From Haloplasma contractile (GTDB lineage Bacteria; Bacillota_I; Bacilli_A; Haloplasmatales; Haloplasmataceae): a stretch of 64,000 nt of DNA. Each line of letters starts with the position of its first letter. The first letter of the stretch is position 1. Below the pieces are notes generated by a model, which was not told the origin of the DNA, did no database searches, and was given only the letters and a program-made list of their open reading frames with translations. This document shows positions 16,835 through 25,597 of this stretch, in pieces. Position numbers and translations under genes: made by a program. The stretch spans positions 22,903 to 86,902 of the forward strand of contig JAENYC010000014.1 of the NCBI GenBank assembly GCA_016841945.1. Reading direction: 5' to 3'.

Positions 16835-17620
16835 TTAAACAGATATGAAATCAATTGAATCAATACGTTTATTAAACCAACTCATGGATTTTTTAAATGT
16901 TTTAACATCTCCTGTTGTATATAATTCTACATGTCCTGGTTCTTTAGTATTATTTAATAAATGATTCTTTTGTAAACTATTATGTACTACTTCATAAGTA
17001 GCATTTCCACTATCCACAATGTTTACATCTCCCATGACTTCTTTTATTTCTTTAGCTAATAGACCATAATGTGTACAACCCATCAGTACTGTATCTATAT
17101 TTTGACCTTTAAATGGTTCTAAAACCTCTCTTACTGCATCTAATGATTCTTTTGTATTCATTTTGTTCGCTTCGATTATTGGTACAAATTTTGGACAAGC
17201 TTTCGCATATACATTTATTCCAAGTTTTTTTAATATCGTCTGATATAATCCTTTTCTAATTGTGACAGGTGTGGCCAAAACAAGTACATTTTTGGTTTTT
17301 GTCGTATTGATGGCTTTAAAAGCAGTAGGATAAACAATACCGATTACCTCTGGTTCTTTTTTATCTGCTACATGTTCACTATTAACGGTTGCCGTATTAC
17401 ATGCAATAACAACTTGTTTAACATCGCATTTTTCTAAATATCTAACAATGTTACTCACGTAATCTATGATTTCTTGATCTGTTTTTTCGCCATAAGGTGA
17501 ATTTTTAGTGTCACCAATATATATAAAGTTTTCATGAGGTAAACGATGAATCAATTCATCTAGTACTGTTAATCCTCCAACACCGGAGTCAAAGACTCCT
17601 ATTGGGCTTTTTGAATCCAT
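16835..17620 (-). CDS. murI: Glutamate racemase
   Basis: Interconverts L- and D-glutamate without cofactor. It has both catalytic cysteines and their surroundings: GVFDSGVGGLTVLDEL (Asp-Ser of the substrate site), VIACNTAT (first Cys) and VLMGCTHYGLLAKEI (second Cys-Thr-His). The 261 residues are the normal length. It normally supplies D-Glu for peptidoglycan. Here it starts only 25 bp after the giant lipoprotein gene, with an RBS (GGTGG) and no terminator between, so it is the last gene of the polyglutamate/glutamate-fermentation train. In that context it could also convert D-Glu released from, or destined for, gamma-polyglutamate. Confidence 0.95.
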   Translation of the reverse strand: MDSKSPIGVFDSGVGGLTVLDELIHRLPHENFIYIGDTKNSPYGEKTDQEIIDYVSNIVRYLEKCDVKQVVIACNTATVNSEHVADKKEPEVIGIVYPTAFKAINTTKTKNVLVLATPVTIRKGLYQTILKKLGINVYAKACPKFVPIIEANKMNTKESLDAVREVLEPFKGQNIDTVLMGCTHYGLLAKEIKEVMGDVNIVDSGNATYEVVHNSLQKNHLLNNTKEPGHVELYTTGDVKTFKKSMSWFNKRIDSIDFISV

Positions 17621-17645
17621 TATTCCACCATCTTTTACTGTTAAA

Positions 17646-19755
17646 TTAATCTGTTGCTGGGACTGGGTCTAATAAAGTGACATCAACATGGTCAACATCT
17701 AAAATGGTAAATTGTGCATAGTCAGTGCTACTTAATGGTAATGTGTTACTAACATATGCATAAATCACACTGTCTTCTGAATAACAGAATCCAGGATATC
17801 TACCATAAGTATCTAAATCATCTTGTCCAACAAATCCAAGTTCATCATGCCACCAATCATTACCAACATTTAATGCACTATTGCTTAACTTAATTGAGAA
17901 GATTAATTCATTCTCATTCCAAGTTGAAGCATGTTTAAGACCATCAAAATCTTGTTGTTCAAACATAAGTCGCATGTTTATATCACTATCGAAGGTTCCT
18001 GAACTTGTACTTAATGAGAAAGGACCTGTGATTTTAATGAGTTGTCCATGAAGTAAGTTTTCTGCTAAATTATCTAAATCAGCATCGCTTGATACTTCTA
18101 CAACATCATTTAAATCAAATGTATAGGCATTTCCTGATGAATTAATTGTTACACCTGCTAAACCATCCTCAACTTCAACACTGCTTCGTCCAGTGAATTC
18201 TCCACTTGTTTCTACTGTATAAATTCCAGAGAATTGTATTTCATCACCTTTTTGAATGACTTGCTCATTGACTTTATAAACATTAAATTCTTCATCAAAT
18301 GCAACACCAGTTACATATAATAATTGATTAGAATCAGCATCTTTCACAAGTATTCCGGCATCTGGGTTAGAATTTGAACCATTCCAATGGAATCCAACTA
18401 CAATTCCTTTTACACCTACAAAGTCATTATTAGTGGCATTCGCTATTGTATCTGTAACATTATTATATGTTACGCTTGTCGGTTTTATAGTTACATCAAC
18501 AGATGTTTGATAATCAATACCACCAATTTGATAACTAGCTGTTAAAGTAACAGTTTCTGATTGGCTCGATGGCGTAATTGCCCCAGTACTAGGATCAATC
18601 ACAGAAGGATTACTTGATGTCCATGTAACACTTCCATCAATTCCATCAAATGTATCAGGGAAGTCAATGGTTGTACCTTCTGGTGCTTCTGGAAATGCAT
18701 GTTTTACATCATATTCAACTTGAAATTCTGTATTATCTGCCCAAGATACATCAATATGATCAATATCTAATATAGCTAATTGTACATAAGTATAACTACT
18801 CATCACATATGGATAACTTACATATGCATAAATTTCACTATCTTCGCTAAAAGGTATACCTGGATATCTATCATAGGTATTATAAACCTCTTCGTTAAAT
18901 CTTAAAGTATTAATAAACCAATCTTCACCAAGATTATTACCAACATTATTTAATTTAAATGTAAATACTTGTTGTTGTCCCCAAGAAGTATCGTATTTTA
19001 CATCATCTATACCTTCTACTGTTGGGTCAAAATGTAAGCGCATATTAGTCGTTGAGCTGTATGACGAGTTACTAGAAGATAATAAGAAACCTCCAGTAAA
19101 TTTAATTAATTGTCCATGTGGTAGGTTTTCAGCCAGTGCTGCTAATTCTTCCTGACTTGATATTACAACTGCATCATTTAGGTCAAATGAGTAATCATTT
19201 CCTGATGAAGTGATTTCTATATCTGATACACTTACTTCACGGCGACCATTAGATTCTTCTTCTGTTCCAAGTGTGTATGTACCGATTATTTTAACTTCAT
19301 CACCTTTTTGAACAACTGCATCATCTACTGTATAAGTACCTTCTTCATGATTACCAGCTAATCCTTTTATATATAGTATTTGATTTGAATCAGCATCTTT
19401 AACAAGTAATCCACCATCTGGAGATGATCCAGAACCATTCCAATGGAATCCTACAACGATACCTTTAACTTGAACGACTGCTTCATTAATCGCATTCGCA
19501 ATTGTATCATCAACTGATGAATAATTAACACCCATAACCGTTACAACGATAGTTGAGGTTACATCTTCACCATTAATTTTATAAGCTGCTGTTAATTCAA
19601 CTGGTTGTGATGTTTCTGAAGCATTCACGTCTCCAGTTGTTACATCAATGATGCTAGAATCAGCTGATGTCCATGTAATATCGCCATCAATACCATCAAA
19701 TGTAGTTGGTAAATCGATTGTTGATACACCGACTTCAATAGATGTTGGTATAGAA
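17646..19755 (-). repeat. Two tandem ~350-residue repeats inside the giant lipoprotein
   Basis: Matching landmarks are offset by about 1050 bp. FDGIDGDITWTS / FDGIDGSVTWTS, DTIANAINEAVVQVKGIVV / DTIANATNNDFVGVKGIVV, GFHWNGS, LVKDADSNQ, NLPHGQLIKFTG / NLLHGQLIKITG and the DRYPG / GRYPG, SEDS-IYAYVS segments occur in the same order in both. Boundary is approximate. DNA similarity persists in places (for example around 18385 and 19441), consistent with internal duplication. Confidence 0.8.
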
Positions 19756-21524
19756 GTTTCAAAATCATATCTTGTTTTTAAATCACGGTCTATTTGCCAG
19801 TGTGTTTCATCAGCTATTGCGATTTGAATATACGTATTACTGATATTTACGATGTATGCATATGCATAACCAGTATATTGACTAGCAGAATCTCCTGAAT
19901 ATGGAATTTCCATATAATCTTGAACAAACTGAGTAAATCCTTCTGCATCATCCATATAAGTTTTTCCTGTAGTACCATTATTAAATGCGATGACCTTATT
20001 TAATTCTGCACCAGTTGGAATTGATAGTGATTCATCATATCCAACTCTAATCCAGTTTTGTGATCTTGTACTATCAGGAGATGATGTTGATAATCTAAAG
20101 TAAGGATCTTCTACTTTAATTAGTTTACCATAATAATCTCCTAGATTATTTCTTATATCAGCATGTAAACTTTCGTCTAATACTGCTGCATTTTCAGTAT
20201 CATGTGTAACTTCATTACCACTTGAATAAATCACGAAATCACTTGTTGAATCAATCGTTCTAAATTCTTCATGATAATTTACTAAACCAGTTACTTCAAT
20301 TTCATCTCCAACTTGTACTGAATCATCAAATGCATCAAATGTTCCTTCTTTCGTATTATCATCTGATCTAAATTGAACCATCATGATTTCATCTGTATCA
20401 GCATCTTGTAATAAGATGATTTTAATTTTAGATGTTGTTGATGATGTACTATAATATCCATATGATGTTGTAACAGCTAATACATTACCGCTTACAATCA
20501 CTGTATCGTCTTCTAATAATTCACTTGCTGCTAAGAATTCTGATACGGTTTGTGCTTGTACAACCGGCACAGTAATATTTAAATCAAATGTATCACTTTC
20601 ACTACCAAGTGTTACAGTACATGTTAAGACTGTTGAAACTTCACTAGATGGCATTGTATAAACTAATACATTATCAGTTAAAGTTAATGCATCATTTGTT
20701 TCTAATGACCAAGATAAAGTCACATCAGGTAGAGAATCTAAAGTTGTTGGTAATGTATATGAACTTCTAATTGATTCTGGTATGTTAAGTTTATCTTGTA
20801 CTAGTGTTACTGTTTCTGCCAATGTTAATGGTGATTCTACTATTGAATCACTTGCATCAGCAAATGACACTATCCAAGCATTTTGCGTTGCATTATAAGA
20901 ATGTACAACAACATTTAATTCTACACGCTTATTATTAAATGATGTAAATGCTGTTAAATCAGAATCATCATTCACCATTATTTCATCTTGATCATCGTCT
21001 TTTAACGTTACATTTCCTGTTAACTCATCAATTAAAACATACGCAGTTAATGTATAATAATTTCCACGTGAATTAACGCTTGTTGGGTCTAAATCTTTAA
21101 TGGTTTGTACCATTGCCGTTTCTGGTTCAACGGTTGTTACGGTTCCATCAGTCACGACTTCACATAGTGTAACGTCTTTGATTCGAGTATTATTTTGAAT
21201 AATACTATATGTACCTTTGACTTCAACTACATCACCGATTGAAACATCTTTCTCCCACGGTGTTGGTCTAGAGACAAAGATTCTACCCTCTTCTGAATCT
21301 GCCATGTAAAAACCATTATCGATAACTCCATAGACAGTTCCCTCAACATAAACTTCACTATTGTTCGACGAATCTTCAAGTACAGTTTGAATAGATTCTA
21401 GTTGCTGTTCTGTTGTCGTAGTCTCTGTTGTGGTCGTTTCAGTTTTTTTACAACCTATTAGAACAATAGATAAAGAAATGATTAACATTCCTAAAACAAA
21501 ATGTCTAATTCTTCTCTTTAACAT
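17646..21524 (-). CDS. Giant repeat lipoprotein (OB-fold-like and Ig-like modules)
   Basis: A 1292-residue lipoprotein with signal peptide and lipobox (LIGC, Cys about 25), then a Thr/Glu linker (TETTTTETTTTEQ). Residues about 40-130 look like an OB-fold module of the type found in secreted nuclease accessory regions (VYVEGTVYGVIDNGFYMAD, GDVVEVKGTY). OB-like modules recur near 320-420 and in the repeats. Ig-like (BIG/atrophied Ig) modules have the ITWTSADSSIIDVTTG pattern. The C-terminal 700 residues are two tandem repeats of about 350 residues. No catalytic motif is seen. Its start overlaps the end of the PgsW-like gene by 20 bp, so it belongs to the pgs set. A surface scaffold or polymer-binding role is inferred. 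Confidence 0.75.
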   Translation of the reverse strand: MLKRRIRHFVLGMLIISLSIVLIGCKKTETTTTETTTTEQQLESIQTVLEDSSNNSEVYVEGTVYGVIDNGFYMADSEEGRIFVSRPTPWEKDVSIGDVVEVKGTYSIIQNNTRIKDVTLCEVVTDGTVTTVEPETAMVQTIKDLDPTSVNSRGNYYTLTAYVLIDELTGNVTLKDDDQDEIMVNDDSDLTAFTSFNNKRVELNVVVHSYNATQNAWIVSFADASDSIVESPLTLAETVTLVQDKLNIPESIRSSYTLPTTLDSLPDVTLSWSLETNDALTLTDNVLVYTMPSSEVSTVLTCTVTLGSESDTFDLNITVPVVQAQTVSEFLAASELLEDDTVIVSGNVLAVTTSYGYYSTSSTTSKIKIILLQDADTDEIMMVQFRSDDNTKEGTFDAFDDSVQVGDEIEVTGLVNYHEEFRTIDSTSDFVIYSSGNEVTHDTENAAVLDESLHADIRNNLGDYYGKLIKVEDPYFRLSTSSPDSTRSQNWIRVGYDESLSIPTGAELNKVIAFNNGTTGKTYMDDAEGFTQFVQDYMEIPYSGDSASQYTGYAYAYIVNISNTYIQIAIADETHWQIDRDLKTRYDFETSIPTSIEVGVSTIDLPTTFDGIDGDITWTSADSSIIDVTTGDVNASETSQPVELTAAYKINGEDVTSTIVVTVMGVNYSSVDDTIANAINEAVVQVKGIVVGFHWNGSGSSPDGGLLVKDADSNQILYIKGLAGNHEEGTYTVDDAVVQKGDEVKIIGTYTLGTEEESNGRREVSVSDIEITSSGNDYSFDLNDAVVISSQEELAALAENLPHGQLIKFTGGFLLSSSNSSYSSTTNMRLHFDPTVEGIDDVKYDTSWGQQQVFTFKLNNVGNNLGEDWFINTLRFNEEVYNTYDRYPGIPFSEDSEIYAYVSYPYVMSSYTYVQLAILDIDHIDVSWADNTEFQVEYDVKHAFPEAPEGTTIDFPDTFDGIDGSVTWTSSNPSVIDPSTGAITPSSQSETVTLTASYQIGGIDYQTSVDVTIKPTSVTYNNVTDTIANATNNDFVGVKGIVVGFHWNGSNSNPDAGILVKDADSNQLLYVTGVAFDEEFNVYKVNEQVIQKGDEIQFSGIYTVETSGEFTGRSSVEVEDGLAGVTINSSGNAYTFDLNDVVEVSSDADLDNLAENLLHGQLIKITGPFSLSTSSGTFDSDINMRLMFEQQDFDGLKHASTWNENELIFSIKLSNSALNVGNDWWHDELGFVGQDDLDTYGRYPGFCYSEDSVIYAYVSNTLPLSSTDYAQFTILDVDHVDVTLLDPVPATD

Positions 21525-22590
21525 ATTTCCTCCTTAAATTATTTTTTTTGCTTAATACTAAATTAAGCATGTATATGAAAGTTACACTCAAGAGTATAAC
21601 TACATAACCAATATTATATTTCTTTGAATAAAATATATTGCCATCATTAGAAGTAGGCAGTGGTATAGGGTCTACGATTAGGCCTTCTCTTGTTGCCAGT
21701 TCATTAATTTCTAATAAATGAATACATGGAATACGATTGTTTAAGAAATAGTCTATAAGACCAGCGTTCTTATCAATTCGTGTTATTTTTTTTTCAATTA
21801 ATCCATTCATTTTATTAAAAACTTGTGTATTTCGACCTAATGCGACCATATTGCCACCAATATTAATAAATACTTTTGGTTTTCCTTCTTCTAAATAATA
21901 GTTATATCTATGATTTACATTTTTTTGATAATCTTCTTCATATATTAATTCTATTTGGTGATATTTTTCTTCTAGTTGTATTTTCATGGTTTCATCAAAT
22001 TGCCTACCAATATCCATATCACCACCAAAACTCCAATAATCGATAGGATGGGATATGAGTTCATGTTCTAATAATACTTGATACATATCTATCAAGGTAA
22101 ATTGATTATTAGTCGCACCATAAATTGATGCACCAATAGAAACCATGACAACCGATTTCAATTCCATAACTTCAACAGCACTTATCACTGAAACCATAAG
22201 CGCTGGAAATGAAGCAGATGAATTGATGGCCACAATATCACCTTTTTTAAGACCTAATTCTTTAAAATATTTTACAATCAATGCTGAAAAGTGAGGATTT
22301 GTAGAGGTTCTTTTTGCACTAAGTGAACCCAATGTTGTTGCTAATCTAGATTCTTCAGTGCCATATTCACTAGAACCTATCATTCCAGTTTGGTTAATAT
22401 CTTCATCTTCTATTTTTATTCCTAAACGGATTTTTTCTTCTTTAATCTTTTCAAAACTCGAAATTGTTTTTTCAATTGCTTGTTGTTGCAAATCATCATA
22501 TGCATTTCGTTCTTGTACTGCTGTTTTTTCTATTAGAATATAACCTAGTGCTAATATGACAAATAATATAATTAATTTATATTTATTCAT
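21505..22590 (-). CDS. Poly-gamma-glutamate system protein, PgsW-like
   Basis: A 361-residue protein with one N-terminal membrane segment (about residues 6-22) and one C-terminal segment (about 328-345), leaving a large domain between them. Conserved-looking stretches are SLSAKRTSTNPHFSALIVKYFKELGL, KKGDIVAINSSASFPALMVS, VFINIGGNMVALG, and PIPLPTSNDGNIF before the last helix. This combination next to pgsB and pgsC matches the poly-gamma-glutamate system protein often called PgsW. Its biochemical role is not established. It ends within the start of the giant lipoprotein gene and begins 3 bp after pgsC. Assignment is from memory of the family plus context. Confidence 0.75.
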   Translation of the reverse strand: MNKYKLIILFVILALGYILIEKTAVQERNAYDDLQQQAIEKTISSFEKIKEEKIRLGIKIEDEDINQTGMIGSSEYGTEESRLATTLGSLSAKRTSTNPHFSALIVKYFKELGLKKGDIVAINSSASFPALMVSVISAVEVMELKSVVMVSIGASIYGATNNQFTLIDMYQVLLEHELISHPIDYWSFGGDMDIGRQFDETMKIQLEEKYHQIELIYEEDYQKNVNHRYNYYLEEGKPKVFINIGGNMVALGRNTQVFNKMNGLIEKKITRIDKNAGLIDYFLNNRIPCIHLLEINELATREGLIVDPIPLPTSNDGNIFYSKKYNIGYVVILLSVTFIYMLNLVLSKKNNLRRKYVKEKN

Positions 22591-22593
22591 TAT

Positions 22594-23016
22594 TTATACC
22601 ATTAAAATCATCATTAACTTTAATACAATGGTAACAATTCCAAGCGATAATACAGTTTTTACGATACCTTGTCTATTAAAGTCATTGGCAATAATACCAG
22701 GTATAATATATCCGATTAGTGAAATATTCATGAAGATGGTTAACAAACCAATTGTTTTAATAAATAGTATATTTAGAATCACAGCGATTAAGATTGTCAA
22801 TGTATATTTTCTCTTACCAAATACAATCAAATAACGAGAAAGAAATCGCATCACTAGGTAGGTACCAACTGCAATCAATACAGTATAGACCATCCTATTC
22901 AATTGATTTATATAAAACACCATGGACCCAGGGACAATAATTCCTCCTGGTGACACATCGGTTATTTCATAAAAGATGATACTTACAATAATTCCTAAAA
23001 ATACAATTTCATACAT
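22594..23016 (-). CDS. pgsC: Poly-gamma-glutamate biosynthesis protein PgsC/CapC
   Basis: A 140-residue membrane protein with four to five TM segments. The N-terminal segment contains ITDVSPGGIIVPGSMVFYINQ, the Pro/Gly signature of PgsC/CapC, and the GYIIPGIIANDFNRQGIVKT stretch near the end is also typical. PgsC forms the membrane ligase with PgsB that adds glutamate to the gamma-carboxyl of the growing chain. Length is normal (about 140-150). Its start overlaps the stop of pgsB by 8 bp, as in known cap/pgs operons. Confidence 0.88.
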   Translation of the reverse strand: MYEIVFLGIIVSIIFYEITDVSPGGIIVPGSMVFYINQLNRMVYTVLIAVGTYLVMRFLSRYLIVFGKRKYTLTILIAVILNILFIKTIGLLTIFMNISLIGYIIPGIIANDFNRQGIVKTVLSLGIVTIVLKLMMILMV

Positions 23017-24118
23017 TTTCGTTACCTTCTTTAAAATACCTTATAATCTCTAAACCTCTGTTCGCTATGTTCCCTATACCAAAAATGATATCTTCATTTA
23101 AAAGCATATCATTATCTTCTAAATATTGAATGTTAATATTATAAGGAAGTTTTTCTATCCTCTTTTTTGTTTGTCTTTTTAATGCACCGCAAACCATCAC
23201 TTTCTTAGGCTTAATATAAGAAATCGTATCGATTTGTTGATGCATCCTAAATGCTCTATCAGCACGATTGTTTATTAATATAGTTAAATCTTTTTTATTG
23301 TATTTTCTTACAATTTTTTCATAAACGATTTTTATTGAATCTGGATCATTTATCGAAAACCCATTGATAAAAATGGTATTTTCTTTTCTTAAGATATTTA
23401 GTGCACCTGGGTCTTTATGGTAATGTTTCATGCCATTAATAAAAGATTTTCTATTACAACCAACTACCTCTCCAACTGTTAATGCCATTTTGACATTTTC
23501 CTCAAAATAATCTATGTCAGAAACACTTTGAGATAGTGTTGTTAGTGGTATCAATTCAGCCTGTCTTTTATTAACAATTTGTTGGTAATGTGTCATTAAC
23601 CATGACTCTCCAACAATTAATTTACCATTAGTTGGTATGACATGACTTAAAGCATCCGCCACGCTTTCTTTTGTATTTCCCATAACATCTTGATGATCAT
23701 GACGCGCATTCGTAATAAGAACAATATCTGCATCTAACATTTTATGTTGACTAATATCTTGCATTTCAGGCATAACTGCCATACATTCGATCACTAATAT
23801 TTCTGCTTTTTCTTTGTATGCTTGACGCATTATTCTTAATTGTTCACGAATATTTGGTTGTCCCATTCGTCTAATTTGTTTTTCAATAAAGTTTGTATTA
23901 ATTGTTGTTGGAATCGTTCCTGTTGACTTACAAAACGTTTTATAACCATTATTTCGTAGTCCCGCGTCAATTAATCTTGTTACAGTACTTTTACCTCTTG
24001 TTCCATTCACGTGTATCACGTGTTTAAATGATTGTCTTATTTTTTTATAATAGACTGTTTCATAAACTAAATATCCTAGAAAGATAACTGTTAACGCAAT
24101 GGTAACATTAATTATCAT
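23009..24118 (-). CDS. pgsB: Poly-gamma-glutamate synthase PgsB/CapB
   Basis: An ATP-dependent amide ligase related to Mur ligases. After an N-terminal membrane segment (about residues 2-20) comes the P-loop VNGTRGKSTVTRLI (about 38-50) and STGTIPTTI. The Mur-type Mg-site stretch LVIECMAVMPEMQDISQHKM follows, then NARHDHQDVMGNT and the INNRADRAFRM segment near residue 275. All are hallmarks of PgsB/CapB. The length of 369 is slightly below the usual 390-ish. It forms the catalytic part of gamma-polyglutamate synthesis with PgsC. It overlaps the preceding zinc-hydrolase gene by 11 bp. PgsA/CapA, needed for polymer export in Bacillus, is not in the window. Confidence 0.93.
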   Translation of the reverse strand: MIINVTIALTVIFLGYLVYETVYYKKIRQSFKHVIHVNGTRGKSTVTRLIDAGLRNNGYKTFCKSTGTIPTTINTNFIEKQIRRMGQPNIREQLRIMRQAYKEKAEILVIECMAVMPEMQDISQHKMLDADIVLITNARHDHQDVMGNTKESVADALSHVIPTNGKLIVGESWLMTHYQQIVNKRQAELIPLTTLSQSVSDIDYFEENVKMALTVGEVVGCNRKSFINGMKHYHKDPGALNILRKENTIFINGFSINDPDSIKIVYEKIVRKYNKKDLTILINNRADRAFRMHQQIDTISYIKPKKVMVCGALKRQTKKRIEKLPYNINIQYLEDNDMLLNEDIIFGIGNIANRGLEIIRYFKEGNENV

Positions 24119-24917
24119 TTGATAATTCCCATATCGTTTCTAATATAATAGAAGCAATTAACTCTTGTTGCTCAATTCTCTTTGATTCCTCATTTTTTCG
24201 ATTTGTTTCAATCGTAAATACAGGAATTACTAAATTCTCTGAAACAGCTCTGTTTAATGTACCCTCTGGGGGATTGTTTAGAAAAGTAAATGCACTCACA
24301 CCACTTTCTCTAATCCGATTGTATTGTTCAACAATATCACTCCCCATTAGAGTAACCATTCCATTTCCACTTGCAGTATGCGCAATCAGTGAATCTCCTA
24401 AATATGGTGGATTTCTCCAACTATCTCTTGATTCATGCATATCAAACAAATAATCTGGTTTTGCATATAATATTTCATCATATAATGTTCTTGCAATAAC
24501 TTCTGTTTTTGTGCCATCTCTTTTTCCAGGAAATACACGATTTAAATCTGTATATCCTAAATCTCTCGCATAACGGACTCCATATTCAATAGCTACGGTA
24601 CTCAATCTAGGAACAATGACTATCTTCCCTTTTTCAAAATCATAATCAAGGAGGTTGGTTGCGGCTTTATAACCCGCAACCTCATTCCCATGAGTACCAC
24701 CAACAATAAATATTGTTGGACCAGGTACATTTGTTGTAAAGGTATACATCTTAAATTCATCTTCTGTTCCTTCAAGTAAAGTCTTTTCTTCTCTTGTAAT
24801 CTCAACTTTAGTTTCAGTAACAGTTGTTGTTGTCTGTTGTTGTTCTTCTTGCTGTTTACATCCTGTTAATAGAATGATAATTAATATGTATGTTATGATG
24901 AATAACCTTTTTTTCAT
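24108..24917 (-). CDS. Lipoprotein zinc hydrolase, aspartoacylase/succinylglutamate-desuccinylase-like
   Basis: A 269-residue lipoprotein (LLTGC lipobox near residue 20, then a Gln/Glu/Thr linker QQEEQQQTTTTVTETK). The catalytic domain shows the zinc ligands of the M14-like AspA/AstE fold: GGTHGNEVAGY (His and Glu), DMHES (second His) and a late TIETN with the likely general-base Glu. DLNRVFPGKRDGT matches the substrate-Arg loop. Such enzymes cleave amide bonds next to free carboxylates, and some relatives are gamma-glutamyl hydrolases. With pgsB immediately downstream, an extracellular polyglutamate hydrolase is a reasonable inference. A second, longer homologue lies two genes upstream. Confidence 0.82.
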   Translation of the reverse strand: MKKRLFIITYILIIILLTGCKQQEEQQQTTTTVTETKVEITREEKTLLEGTEDEFKMYTFTTNVPGPTIFIVGGTHGNEVAGYKAATNLLDYDFEKGKIVIVPRLSTVAIEYGVRYARDLGYTDLNRVFPGKRDGTKTEVIARTLYDEILYAKPDYLFDMHESRDSWRNPPYLGDSLIAHTASGNGMVTLMGSDIVEQYNRIRESGVSAFTFLNNPPEGTLNRAVSENLVIPVFTIETNRKNEESKRIEQQELIASIILETIWELSNDN

Positions 24918-24925
24918 AGTAGTGT

Positions 24926-25567
24926 TTACTCAAATATTTGTTTTAATGCTGGTACAAATTTTACATTAGATGAAAAATAGTATACTGGTACATTATGATC
25001 ACTAGAAAGTGTATCAAAGAATCCATCCATATTTCCAGATTCTAATACTAACATAACCTCTGCATCTTTTGATGAGTTTTCAATCATTGTATCAGATAAA
25101 TCACCACGACGTCCTTCTCCACCATTATGAATCATAATAAGGGTGATTTCATCATTGGCAGCACGAGTTGCAAATTCATTTGCACGTGCTTCTTCACTAT
25201 CTTTATCAAACTGTCCAGTTAAACCTTTTGAACTAGCACCAGGAACAATAATAACAACTGAATCTGCATCAACTTGATCTGCTGTTAAAGCTTTGTCTTT
25301 TGTTACATCAGCTTCATCAAGACCAACACCAGATGTTGCACTCGTTAACATGGTATATACAATTTCAAATTCTGGTCCTTGTCCAATTGTTGTAACATAT
25401 ACTTTTTTATCTTTTCCAATACTTTCTAGACTAGCATCTAGAGCTAAATCAACATTACTCGCTTCTTCAGTTGTTGAAGTTTGTTCAGAAGTTTCTTCTG
25501 TTTCTGTACAACTAGATAAAGCAAATACACTAATAATTAAAGCAAATGCAATAAATAATTTTTTCAT
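24926..25567 (-). CDS. DUF6305-like lipoprotein of the polyglutamate locus
   Basis: A 213-residue lipoprotein: signal peptide, lipobox LSSC, then the acidic Thr/Ser/Glu linker TETEETSEQTSTTEEAS. The rest is a Rossmann-like alpha/beta domain with YVTTIGQGPEFEIVYTML, DSVVIIVPGASSKGL, EITLIMIHNGGEGRRGDLSD and a C-terminal VPVYYFSSNVKFVPALKQIF. I associate it with DUF6305, from memory and not verified. The repeated hydrophobic-strand/Gly pattern suggests ligand binding, and it could serve as substrate-binding partner of the nearby permease or as an accessory of the hydrolases. It sits between the two zinc hydrolases in tight spacing (8 and 30 bp). Confidence 0.65.
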   Translation of the reverse strand: MKKLFIAFALIISVFALSSCTETEETSEQTSTTEEASNVDLALDASLESIGKDKKVYVTTIGQGPEFEIVYTMLTSATSGVGLDEADVTKDKALTADQVDADSVVIIVPGASSKGLTGQFDKDSEEARANEFATRAANDEITLIMIHNGGEGRRGDLSDTMIENSSKDAEVMLVLESGNMDGFFDTLSSDHNVPVYYFSSNVKFVPALKQIFE

Positions 25568-25597
25568 TTTATATCTCCTTTTATATTTTTTTATTCA

